A stretch of DNA of 64,000 bases from Pseudomonadales bacterium (GTDB lineage Bacteria > Pseudomonadota > Gammaproteobacteria > Pseudomonadales > DC-out160): contig JAHRWA010000039.1 in the NCBI GenBank assembly GCA_019090455.1, positions 124,001-188,000 of the forward strand. The letters are read 5' to 3'. The notes under the pieces are model-generated. The model made no database searches. It saw only the letters and a list, made by a program, of their open reading frames with translations, and was not told where the DNA came from. Below, one piece after another: positions 27,610 to 35,610 of the stretch. A program made the translations under genes and the position numbers. How positions within the stretch are numbered: position 1 is the stretch's first letter; each line of letters opens with the position of its first letter.

Positions 27610-29055
27610 ATGCCTAAGACGAATCGGGCACCAAGACAACAAACAACTTCTATGCAATTTAATTCTGCTCAAGACCATTCTGCTTCACGCCCTTCTACTC
27701 CGTACAACAACAACGATACCCTATGTCGATGTATGAATATTCGGCGCGCTGAAGCGGAAACGTTAATTAAACGCAGCCACAAAGAAATTGCCTTGAATGA
27801 ACTCGTTTCTAGATCAGGTGCCGGCACTCTTTGTTCAGGCTGCCACCCCCTATTAAGGGAAATGCTAGGGGAAGAAATATGGACCGATGTCGCTGTCACC
27901 TCGGTTGACTCAAAATCCACTGACATTAAATCCTATCGATTTACACCAACTCAAGGGGAATTCTCTCCTGCAAAAGCAGGTCAACACATTCTTGTTCAAG
28001 CCCATATCCGTGGAAAATGGGAAATGAGACGCTATACGCTAATCAACTCTGCCGAGGAGACCCGATACAGAGAAATCGCAGTAAAAATAAAATCGGACGG
28101 AGTTGTTTCAAATTGGCTGCATCTCACAGATCACGCGAAGCAGTCAATACGAATATCAAAACCCATGGGCGACACAACACCTGAATTAATAGGCCAGTCA
28201 CCACTAGTCTGCTTAGTTGCCGGTGTGGGCATCACCCCTGCCCTTTCATTTATGCGTTCGATAGATGACAACAACACCACACGAAATTTCACTCTAGATT
28301 ATAGCGTTAACAACAAGCGTGATTTAATTTATAAAGACGAAATCGAAAAAATCGCCAACAGAAAGAAAAACATTAAGGTAAATTTTCGATTCACGAAAGA
28401 TGCAGGGTACATCAAGAAGCAGCACGTTCAAGATATCGTTAGCCAGCATCCAGAAAGTGATTTTTTTATATGTGGCCCGCGCAACTACGCTCGCTCACTG
28501 GTTAATTATTTAGATGAATCTGGCGTTAATCCCGATAGAATTAGTCGCGAGAGTTTTTCATCAACAGAACATAATATAAAACCCTCAAAACTTCCCTACC
28601 ATCTTGGACTCACACTCTTCGCTCTATTCTTTCTACAATTTGCAATGAACGTCAAGTTGCCCTGGCTGGAACAAATGCAGGGAAACGAGCCATTTAAAAT
28701 CTATAGCGGTCTCTTCATTGTCCTGTACATTTTATCTCAATTCATAATGCCTTATAACAATGCCTGCAAAGAACCTCGCCTTTCAGTTAAACACTACCAC
28801 AGACACAAATTCATTGGCTGTTTAGCACCACTGGTTTTTTTCTTTCATTCGACACAGTTAGGCACTGCTTACCTACTATTATTAAGCACCGTCTACTTTT
28901 CTAATTTTCTCGTGGGCATTTTTAATCATGAACGGCTTAAATTCGCTAGACATCGAGTTGCCTATTATAAAGTTTGGCTTCCAGTACATATCACCCTCTC
29001 TGTATTACTAATAGGGTTGGTCGGTTTTCATGTATACGTTGTGGCATCGTATTAA
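27610..29055 (+). CDS. BFD [2Fe-2S] - flavoreductase - membrane cytochrome b-like fusion
   Basis: This 481-residue fusion has three parts. Residues 35-85 are a BFD-like [2Fe-2S] domain as in NirB, with ligands C39, C41 (CRC) and C75, C78 (CSGC). Residues about 90-310 are a ferredoxin-reductase module: FAD-binding RRYTL, NAD(P)-binding VAGVGITP and the CGPRNY motif. Residues about 325-481 hold some five transmembrane helices with several His (KHYHRHK, FFFHSTQ, WLPVHIT, GFHVY) suited to heme b. It could pass electrons from NAD(P)H via flavin and the cluster across the inner membrane. The next gene, a pentaheme cytochrome c, starts two bases after its stop, so they are surely co-expressed. I know no named protein with this exact order. 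Confidence 0.82.
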   Translation: MPKTNRAPRQQTTSMQFNSAQDHSASRPSTPYNNNDTLCRCMNIRRAEAETLIKRSHKEIALNELVSRSGAGTLCSGCHPLLREMLGEEIWTDVAVTSVDSKSTDIKSYRFTPTQGEFSPAKAGQHILVQAHIRGKWEMRRYTLINSAEETRYREIAVKIKSDGVVSNWLHLTDHAKQSIRISKPMGDTTPELIGQSPLVCLVAGVGITPALSFMRSIDDNNTTRNFTLDYSVNNKRDLIYKDEIEKIANRKKNIKVNFRFTKDAGYIKKQHVQDIVSQHPESDFFICGPRNYARSLVNYLDESGVNPDRISRESFSSTEHNIKPSKLPYHLGLTLFALFFLQFAMNVKLPWLEQMQGNEPFKIYSGLFIVLYILSQFIMPYNNACKEPRLSVKHYHRHKFIGCLAPLVFFFHSTQLGTAYLLLLSTVYFSNFLVGIFNHERLKFARHRVAYYKVWLPVHITLSVLLIGLVGFHVYVVASY

Positions 29056-29057
29056 TT

Positions 29058-29747
29058 ATGAAAACATTAAAATACAAAAGCTACATTATCGGATTCACTT
29101 TATTAGCGGCTCTACTATTCATTATTAATCTAAGTGTTACACACCAATGGCGTATGCCAGGCCCTCTTAATACGGGTCATGAGAAATTGGATTGTAAAGA
29201 ATGCCACGAAGAAACACAGGTTGGCTTTAGACAACAAATTCAAGCAAATCTCCATTATTTTTTAGCAAGACGAAAAACTGGGTCTACATTTAATTTCATC
29301 ACTCCTAACAACCAGGATTGCATGAGCTGTCATGCTCGCGACAATGACAATCATCCCGTCTACCGGTTCAATGAACCTCGATTTAAAGAGGCACGTAAAA
29401 CACTATCACCACAATATTGTGTAAGCTGCCATAGCGAGCATTCTGGCGTTCGAGTCACATCAAAACAAGATAATTGCCGAAGCTGCCACGAGGATCTTAA
29501 AATAAAATCCGATCCAATCGACATACCCCATGCCGATCTAATAACTTTAGAGAACTGGGACAGTTGTTTACGTTGCCATGATTTTCATGGAAACCATATC
29601 ATGGAAGTTGCAACGCAGATCAATCAAATGAAATCACCGAAAGCCATAGAGAATTACTTCACTGGCGGTGCAGATCCTTATTCTCAAGAAAAGCAGACCC
29701 CTTCAAAATCCACACGCTATCCTGACAAACTCAACCAGGATAATTAA
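29058..29747 (+). CDS. Pentaheme c-type cytochrome, membrane-anchored
   Basis: The ATG at 29058, directly after the previous stop, gives 229 residues; an earlier in-frame start lies inside the previous gene and is rejected. A single N-terminal hydrophobic segment (IIGFTLLAALLFIINLSV) probably anchors the protein with the rest in the periplasm. Five CxxCH heme motifs follow: CKECH, CMSCH, CVSCH, CRSCH and CLRCH, with spare His for axial ligation. The architecture resembles NapC/NrfH- or c3-like electron carriers but does not match one family clearly. It probably accepts electrons from the fused reductase and hands them to a periplasmic partner. Confidence 0.87.
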   Translation: MKTLKYKSYIIGFTLLAALLFIINLSVTHQWRMPGPLNTGHEKLDCKECHEETQVGFRQQIQANLHYFLARRKTGSTFNFITPNNQDCMSCHARDNDNHPVYRFNEPRFKEARKTLSPQYCVSCHSEHSGVRVTSKQDNCRSCHEDLKIKSDPIDIPHADLITLENWDSCLRCHDFHGNHIMEVATQINQMKSPKAIENYFTGGADPYSQEKQTPSKSTRYPDKLNQDN

Positions 29748-29777
29748 AATCACCCCTCACAATCAGAAGACACCCCA

Positions 29778-30602
29778 ATGACAATTAATAAAATCGATAT
29801 CGCAGCCGGCTGCTTTGTTATCTTGGTGGGTATTTATTTAATCGCTCAAGCGCCTGCGCCACTAGCAGATGAGTCTGAAATTAAAGGGGTAAAAATACAC
29901 GTCAATACGCTATTAAAACTCGTCGCCAATGAAAACAATAAGGCGCGAACGCTATGGACAAAACGTATCGTGGTTGATGGCAAGAAAGCAGGTTTAAAAT
30001 TTGGTGAGGATTGGCGTAAGAAGGGTATAGACGAGGGGCCGCTACCGGCTCTATTTTTACGTGAAACCGCCTCTTTACTTGAAAAGAGCCCTATACCTTT
30101 GAGTTTATTTTTGGGCTCCGATTTCCCCATTAGCCAAGCCAACAAATTCAAAGGGAATCAAGCTGATTTTTTCGAAAGCATGAGACAAACCGGTGACAGT
30201 CAATTTTTTTTTGACGATGATGTCGCCCGACATACTGCCATGTTCCCAGATAGGGTGGTCGTTGAGGCTTGCGCGAGCTGCCACAACAAACATCTAGATA
30301 GCCCAAAAACAGATTGGAAGATGAATGAGATTATGGGTGCAACCACATGGGCTTATCCAAAAGAATACGTCACTCGCGATGAGCTTATTTTTGTCATTAA
30401 TGAATTACGCGGTGCCTTCAGTACTGCTTATACGCATTATTTAGACAAAACCAAAACTTTCAAAAATATACCGTCAATTGGAGAGCAGTGGCCAAAGGAT
30501 GGGTACCATCTCCCTTCTGGAAAGGTGTTTATGTCTCGCTTAGAAATACTATCGGCGAGTGATACATTAAAATTATTGTTAGAATCTGACAGAAAATTGT
30601 AA
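29778..30602 (+). CDS. Tll0287-like (DUF3365) monoheme c-type protein
   Basis: This 274-residue protein has an N-terminal signal or anchor segment (IAAGCFVILVGIYLIAQAPAPLA) and a periplasmic domain of the Tll0287/DUF3365 family. Family marks are PLPALFLRETA near the middle and VVVEACASCHNKHLDSPKTDWK, which carries the single CxxCH heme site, followed by MGATTWAYP. Such domains are redox or gas-sensing heme modules, often joined to histidine kinases; here it is free-standing. It follows the pentaheme gene by 30 bases and is the third gene of the operon. It could be the terminal redox partner or a sensor. Confidence 0.85.
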   Translation: MTINKIDIAAGCFVILVGIYLIAQAPAPLADESEIKGVKIHVNTLLKLVANENNKARTLWTKRIVVDGKKAGLKFGEDWRKKGIDEGPLPALFLRETASLLEKSPIPLSLFLGSDFPISQANKFKGNQADFFESMRQTGDSQFFFDDDVARHTAMFPDRVVVEACASCHNKHLDSPKTDWKMNEIMGATTWAYPKEYVTRDELIFVINELRGAFSTAYTHYLDKTKTFKNIPSIGEQWPKDGYHLPSGKVFMSRLEILSASDTLKLLLESDRKL

Positions 30603-30694
30603 AACAATCGTAAGCGCCATCACACACATATATAAGATGGTCCAATAGATCTACGCAGTCCTGTCCAGTTAAAAGGAGAGTATAGTGAAGGCCT

Positions 30695-30949
30695 TTATTT
30701 TTTTGTCCTGGTGATTTTACGGAGAGCGGTATCAATATGAGTATCGTTGGCGTAAGCATAAATATCGACATCTCCGATAATATTGATGCCGTCACCTATC
30801 GTTATATTTGTTTGTTTTAGCATGTCCCATCGGTAACGTTTGGCGGTCAACCCAAGAGAGACGTAATTGTCCAGAGAAAGGCCAGTACGGGCAATAGTGC
30901 GTTTTACCGCGATTTCTAAAATGGCATAGTCTTCTGGTGTAATTTTCAT
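30695..30949 (-). CDS. Small hypothetical protein
   Basis: This 84-residue ORF has a good AGGAAG seven bases before its ATG. It starts with a charged helix (PEDYAILEIAVKRTIART) and ends in a lysine-rich tail, with no signal peptide or membrane segment. Its size and the central KRYRWDML segment recall small phage- or DNA-associated proteins, but I cannot assign a family. It points toward the cytochrome operon. Confidence 0.55.
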   Translation of the reverse strand: MKITPEDYAILEIAVKRTIARTGLSLDNYVSLGLTAKRYRWDMLKQTNITIGDGINIIGDVDIYAYANDTHIDTALRKITRTKK

Positions 30950-31158
30950 TGTGGTGCTTCCTGATTACTGCTTATTCCGTCAATCGAAAGGGCATTATAC
31001 ATTCGCTCATCAGCCTTTGACACATTCATTGGTTCAGCGCTGTAATGCCCACAAGGAGGTCAGGAGGACATATTTAGACGCCCCGTCGAATTCAACTATT
31101 TTTTAAAATACAATCACTAAGCACAACCCACAAGAAGAAGCGATAAAAAACACCAAAA

Positions 31159-31494
31159 CTAGGATTCACCCCCATCTTCAGAATAAACGCGATAAACATC
31201 CAAATCAGACTGCGTCACTTTCCCTGAGATTAGTGTTATCCGACCCTGATAACGCCTGTCACCTGAATAGGTAAACTCGAAAATATACTCTCGACGAAAA
31301 CAAACACTACCGGCTCGATTTCTGCTGAGCCTCAATTGTATCTGCTCCACTGTTTGATCCAATAATTGAAGCTCATCAAATCGGCATAGTCGTCTCGCTT
31401 CGGTTAAAGCGAATTCCTTGCACTTAGAACCAGACCACCAAAACACAACTCCGGCAATCAAAAGTAAAAATACAAGCATATCGCTTAGTGGCAT
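31159..31494 (-). CDS. DUF3301 family protein
   Basis: The 111-residue protein has one N-terminal hydrophobic helix (MLVFLLLIAGVVFWW) and a small cytoplasmic or periplasmic domain with the DUF3301 features: ALTEARRLC, the Gln-rich LLDQTVEQIQLRL and YIFEFTYSGDRRYQGRI. The function is not known. It is a common single-copy protein of gammaproteobacteria. Confidence 0.8.
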   Translation of the reverse strand: MPLSDMLVFLLLIAGVVFWWSGSKCKEFALTEARRLCRFDELQLLDQTVEQIQLRLSRNRAGSVCFRREYIFEFTYSGDRRYQGRITLISGKVTQSDLDVYRVYSEDGGES

Positions 31495-31596
31495 CAGTCT
31501 ATCCTATTTCTCATTCGTATTACCCCACGGTGCAGTGGCAATAGGGGGACCTAATTTATCCGTGGACTGATGCTTTTGATGGAGAAAAAATACCGA

Positions 31597-32082
31597 TTAA
31601 ACAGCAATATTATTCATGATTAAAAAATCTTTTATCGCCAATCCTGTACCGAATGGCCAGGGTTTCAAATCATTCAGTTCAACCATTTTATAATCATCAA
31701 GCTCTTCGTTCAGAACCACCTTGCCTGTGGCTTTCACATGATAAGCCACGATCACTTGATTCATTCGGTCAAACCCGTAAGCCCCCACTAGTTTATGCTC
31801 ATAGACATCAAGACCCAGCTCTTCCTTCGTTTCTCTTATAATGCACTCCACAGGATCTTCACGTTGCTCAAGAAAACCGGTAATCACGGAGAACATGCCT
31901 TTCGGCCAAGCCACATTGTGGGCCATTACAAATTTGCCATCCAACTCTACGATTCCTGCAATGACCGGAATCGGATTATTCCAATAAATATAATCACACT
32001 GGGTGCTACTACATATCAGCCTGACAGCACCATCTAACTCATCTTGGTTGATATCACTCTTACATTGCGGGCAAAATTTCAT
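31597..32082 (-). CDS. Nudix hydrolase with N-terminal zinc ribbon
   Basis: This 161-residue Nudix protein starts with a zinc-ribbon-like CPQC...C(x5)C region similar to that of NudC. The Nudix box spans about residues 68-90 (GFLEQREDP, then RETKEELGL) and fits Gx5Ex7REUxEExGU. It should cleave a nucleoside diphosphate linked to another moiety. NADH pyrophosphatases have an extra N-terminal domain and an SQPWPFP motif; here only LKPWPFG is seen, so the substrate is open. AAGGA precedes the ATG. Confidence 0.87.
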   Translation of the reverse strand: MKFCPQCKSDINQDELDGAVRLICSSTQCDYIYWNNPIPVIAGIVELDGKFVMAHNVAWPKGMFSVITGFLEQREDPVECIIRETKEELGLDVYEHKLVGAYGFDRMNQVIVAYHVKATGKVVLNEELDDYKMVELNDLKPWPFGTGLAIKDFLIMNNIAV

Positions 32083-32166
32083 AACTTATCCTTTTTGTTA
32101 TTTGATGTTGATGCTGACGTTAATATTGATGTCGGAAAGCGTTAGAGATTCAATACGCGGTGCTGA

Positions 32167-32871
32167 CTAATCGAAACCTTTCAACACAGCGAATTCTTCT
32201 AGACTGCCTCTTTCCGTTTTAAACGTATTTATCTGTGCAGCAGGGTCTGCATATCCTAGCCCCATACCACAAAACAACATTTCCTCATCGGGAATGCCGA
32301 CAAACTCCGAAATCGTTTTATACCATACAGCCCAAGCTTCTTGCGCACAGGTGGCTAACCCCTTCTCCGTTGCCAGCAACATCACATTTTGCATAAACAT
32401 CCCCATATCCGCCCATTGGCCCAATCCCATTTGTCTGTCCAAGGTGAAAAAGAGTCCTACTGGTGCACCGAAAAACGAAAAATTTCGTTCTAACTGAGCA
32501 AATTTAGCCACCTTATTCTCACGAGCAATACCAATTGTTTCATACAGTTGCTGGCCACAAACTCTGCGCCGAGTTCGATAAGGATCTTTTAATTCAGGAG
32601 GGTAAATCGCGTACTCAGAACCATCGCCCAGCGGATTAACAGCTCTTTTCTCCTTCACAATATTGACCAATTCATCGCGCGCGTTTCCCGCCACGACATA
32701 GACTTTCCAGGGCTGTAAATTGCCACCCGAAGGGGCCCGCTGTGCTTTTAGCAAAATGTCTTCGATATCCGATTTAGCGACGGGCTTATTCAAGAACTGT
32801 CGCACGGTGCTACGACTTTCTACCGCCTCGCTCACCGATATTGTTGAACTACCTTCATCCGATACTGACAT
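32167..32871 (-). CDS. Nitroreductase family FMN protein
   Basis: This 234-residue NAD(P)H-dependent flavin reductase of the nitroreductase fold begins with the FMN-binding SRSTVRQF motif and APSGGNLQPW. The middle has GQWADMGMFMQNVMLLA and the end has MGLGYAD. Natural substrates are probably quinones or nitro compounds. It lies just before the riboswitch-led B12 arm. BluB (41628) is a distant member of the same fold, but this protein lacks BluB hallmarks and is not its duplicate. Confidence 0.87.
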   Translation of the reverse strand: MSVSDEGSSTISVSEAVESRSTVRQFLNKPVAKSDIEDILLKAQRAPSGGNLQPWKVYVVAGNARDELVNIVKEKRAVNPLGDGSEYAIYPPELKDPYRTRRRVCGQQLYETIGIARENKVAKFAQLERNFSFFGAPVGLFFTLDRQMGLGQWADMGMFMQNVMLLATEKGLATCAQEAWAVWYKTISEFVGIPDEEMLFCGMGLGYADPAAQINTFKTERGSLEEFAVLKGFD

Positions 32872-33019
32872 GATCCGACTTCCCTAATTGAATACGTTTA
32901 TGTCACGGAAATATAACGCGTTAACCCTGATGCCCACAAGACCGCACCCCGAATTCGCCAGTCTTGGCCGTTTTCATATTTCAATTTCAACCTTGTTTCA
33001 CTATAATTCGCCTCTCGAT

Positions 33020-33200
33020 TGAAGGTTCCTTAACCAACAGGATTAATAGGGAATGCTTAATTTATAGCTAGCCAGTAGGGCTATAAAAAACAGCAGCTGT
33101 CCCCGCAACTGTATACAGCAAGTCGTTACCAATACCACTGGAGTTCAACTCTGGGAAGGTGGTAACTGCATTTGAGCTGTGAGCCAGTAGACCTGCCTTA
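33020..33200 (+). promoter_or_regulatory. Cobalamin (B12) riboswitch, rightward arm
   Basis: Typical elements occur in order: GAAGGTTCC at the 5' side, a TAGGGAATGC segment (33047-33056), CTGTCCCCGCAACTG (33097-33111), and the B12 box GAGCCAGTAGACCTGCCT (33181-33198). It lies directly before the LbtU-like barrel gene at 33306. A short hairpin and a T8 run (33278-33285) in between may be the expression platform that ends transcription when adenosylcobalamin is bound. It probably represses the barrel gene, and perhaps the cobW-cobN arm, when B12 is abundant. Confidence 0.93.
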
Positions 33201-33305
33201 ATCGATCAATCTGATGGCCGGGGTGTGCAATCAGTAGTGGAAAGCGTTTTTTCCTCGTGCCTCGATGCCTGTGAAACTTTTTTTTATTCAATTTTGGGTG
33301 GCATG

Positions 33306-34415
33306 ATGACTCGTAAAACTAGCTCCTCTATCTTCGCTTTCTGTTTAACCTTCCTTACCCAATCTAGCTTTGCTTTGGATGCTGCGTCTGAGATCAGTGC
33401 TTCCACCACAAATAGAGAAATGCTGAGTGGCGACGCTAGCTCATATAACTTACGAGACAAGCTGTCATTTTCTGGCGTGTTTGAAGCTGAGTCAGATCAC
33501 CGCAAGGTCAACGGAGAACTCTCCAGTTCCGGTATAACCGTAGCGACAGTAGAACTTAGTATGCAGGCCGCATTGAATAGTAGGGTATCGAGTGAGATTG
33601 TTTTACTTTACGAAGATGGCGATACTCGCTTTGCAACTGACATCGCTGTTATACATTTTTCTATAGACCCAAGCCTAAACAACAAATCAGCCACAACCAC
33701 ACTCACTGTAGGGCGTACATACCTACCTTTTGGAACTTTTGAATCCAATATGGTAAACGATACGTTAATTTTGGCTTTAGCTGAGACTAACAAAACTGTT
33801 GTTACCTTCGGTGCGGATTATGAAGTTGGTTCAGGTTCAAGCAAAGTCACCAGCCAACTCTACGCTTACAATAGCGACACCGCTTTAAGTGTTGATGATA
33901 GCTTCGGCCTACGCTTTGCCTATGAGACAGATGCAGCGAACTTCGGCGTAGATTATGTCAGCAACATTATCGATTCCGGTGGCTTCACTGAATTTTTAGA
34001 GGACTCCCTCGGCGCTGAATATGAGCACCTGGATAGCGCCATTGGTGCCGTCGCCTTGCATGCACAATACCAAATAAAACAACTCACCCTTTTAGGTGAA
34101 GCAATATCAATCTCTCGAATCGGGGCCGACAATACAGCCGATGCCACCCTGACGAACCAAAACATCAAAGCCTATCAATTTGAAATGGCCTATGAGTATG
34201 CCCGCTTCGGATTAGCTCTAGCGATTCAAACGAGTCATGACGGTGCGTTTATTGGGCTACCTAAAAACAGACTCTCGTTCGCGGGCCACACCACTTTATT
34301 TGACGAGGCCAGCATAGCGTTAGAATTATCAGTAGACGAAGATTATTCCCTAAACTCGGGTGGAACAAGCGACAACACCCTTGGGGCACTGATGCAGTTC
34401 GGACTAGAATTTTAA
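33306..34415 (+). CDS. LbtU-like outer-membrane barrel under B12 riboswitch control
   Basis: I start at the ATG at 33306, just behind GGGTGG and the riboswitch T-run; a longer in-frame ORF from 33225 lies inside the leader. The 369-residue product has a signal peptide ending near SSFA and then the LbtU-family pattern: an FSGVFEAE strand, STVELSMQA-like strands, VGRTYLPFGTFESNMVNDTL and a C-terminal MQFGLEF barrel strand with final Phe. Legionella LbtU imports a siderophore without TonB. Being placed behind a B12 riboswitch suggests a role in uptake of cobalt, cobalamin or a precursor across the outer membrane. That is inference; no TonB box is visible. Confidence 0.75.
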   Translation: MTRKTSSSIFAFCLTFLTQSSFALDAASEISASTTNREMLSGDASSYNLRDKLSFSGVFEAESDHRKVNGELSSSGITVATVELSMQAALNSRVSSEIVLLYEDGDTRFATDIAVIHFSIDPSLNNKSATTTLTVGRTYLPFGTFESNMVNDTLILALAETNKTVVTFGADYEVGSGSSKVTSQLYAYNSDTALSVDDSFGLRFAYETDAANFGVDYVSNIIDSGGFTEFLEDSLGAEYEHLDSAIGAVALHAQYQIKQLTLLGEAISISRIGADNTADATLTNQNIKAYQFEMAYEYARFGLALAIQTSHDGAFIGLPKNRLSFAGHTTLFDEASIALELSVDEDYSLNSGGTSDNTLGALMQFGLEF

Positions 34416-34521
34416 ACTCTGGCACTGCCAGCGTCTTCAACCAAAACAAATCAATGTTAATCGTTAATCGATGTTATTCGTTACTCAACAATCAATATTA
34501 TTCGTCAATACAGGAAATCAG

Positions 34522-35610
34522 ATGAAACTCAATAAAATACCAGCCACGATTGTAACCGGTTTTTTGGGCAGCGGAAAAACGACTTTACTATCCAATGTCC
34601 TCAAACAAGCTGCAGGAAAACGAATCGCCGTTATCGTTAATGAATTCGGCGAACTCGATATTGACGCCGACCTACTGCGTAGTTGTCCACTGGATTGCGA
34701 CGACGAATCCAGCTCAGACTTAAAAAGCGAAAATGGTATTTACGAGTTAGCCAACGGCTGTATCTGTTGCACAGTAGAAGAAGAGTTCTTGCCCGTCATG
34801 CAGCAATTAGTGGAACGCCGTGACGATATCGATCACATCCTTATTGAAACCTCGGGCCTCGCACTACCTAAGCCTTTAGTCCAAGCCTTCAATTGGCCTG
34901 AGATAAAACAACATTGCACCGTTGATGCGGTCATCACTGTCATCGATGGCCCCGCTGTTGCCGCCGGACGATTCGCAAATGATGCCGACAAAGTGCAGCT
35001 GCAACGCTTAGCAGATGACAGCTTGGAACACGACCCCAGCTTACAAGAATTATTGGATGATCAATTGAGTGCAGCGGATCTCGTGGTAGTCAGCAAAAAT
35101 GATTTACTCAACGATGATCAACGCGCATCAGTAAAAAACATCATTACATCTAAAGTACCTGAAGCCGTAAAAACCGTTTACATCAATAATGGTGAAGCTG
35201 AGTTGGATGTCTTACTCGGCGTCGAAGCGGGTGCTGAAGATCAAATCCACGAAGTCCATAACCACCATGATCACCACCACGAGCACGGCGCTCACCATGA
35301 ACATGCCCATGACCATTTCGACTCCTTTGTGATTACACTCGGCGAAGTGGATGGCGACAAGATTCAAACTCTACTGTCTGAATTGATATCCACCTTCAAC
35401 ATATACCGCGCCAAAGGATTTGCTGCGATACCAGGCAAACCCATGCGTCAGGTTCTACAAGCCGTGGGCAAACGTCTGGATGTACATTTTGATCGGCTTT
35501 GGTTGGCCGACGAACCCCGTCTGACTCAACTAGTGTTTATCGGCAAAGGCATTAACAAAGAGAGCATACAGGCAGCCTTAGAAGCCGCCGTCGTTACAGA
35601 GACCGTTTAA
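34522..35610 (+). CDS. cobW: CobW-family GTPase/metallochaperone
   Basis: This G3E-type GTPase has 362 residues. Walker A is GFLGSGKTT (13-21), the CxCC metal motif is GCICC (C80, C82, C83) and the nucleotide-base motif is SKNDLL. A long His-rich stretch near residues 240-265, with many HxH and HHH groups, should bind cobalt or zinc. It delivers Co(II) to the CobN chelatase in the current model of CobW function. The ATG at 34522 has AGGAA upstream. The stop overlaps the cobN start by one base (TAATG), so expression is coupled. Confidence 0.92.
   Translation: MKLNKIPATIVTGFLGSGKTTLLSNVLKQAAGKRIAVIVNEFGELDIDADLLRSCPLDCDDESSSDLKSENGIYELANGCICCTVEEEFLPVMQQLVERRDDIDHILIETSGLALPKPLVQAFNWPEIKQHCTVDAVITVIDGPAVAAGRFANDADKVQLQRLADDSLEHDPSLQELLDDQLSAADLVVVSKNDLLNDDQRASVKNIITSKVPEAVKTVYINNGEAELDVLLGVEAGAEDQIHEVHNHHDHHHEHGAHHEHAHDHFDSFVITLGEVDGDKIQTLLSELISTFNIYRAKGFAAIPGKPMRQVLQAVGKRLDVHFDRLWLADEPRLTQLVFIGKGINKESIQAALEAAVVTETV

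Noticed and set aside
30529..30795. 88-codon minus-strand ORF overlapping the Tll0287-like gene end
   Set aside because: It overlaps both the cytochrome gene and the better supported 84-residue minus-strand gene, and it has no start signal.
32167..32871. Nitroreductase considered as a second BluB
   Set aside because: It lacks the BluB start motif and lid residues, and the real BluB is at 41628.
33225..33305. N-terminal extension of the LbtU-like protein
   Set aside because: It lies within the riboswitch leader, before a T-run, and would put a non-signal segment in front of the clear signal peptide.
35263..35320. His-codon-rich repeat in cobW considered as a CRISPR-like or simple repeat
   Set aside because: It is the coding sequence of the His-rich metal-binding loop; units are irregular and without spacers.
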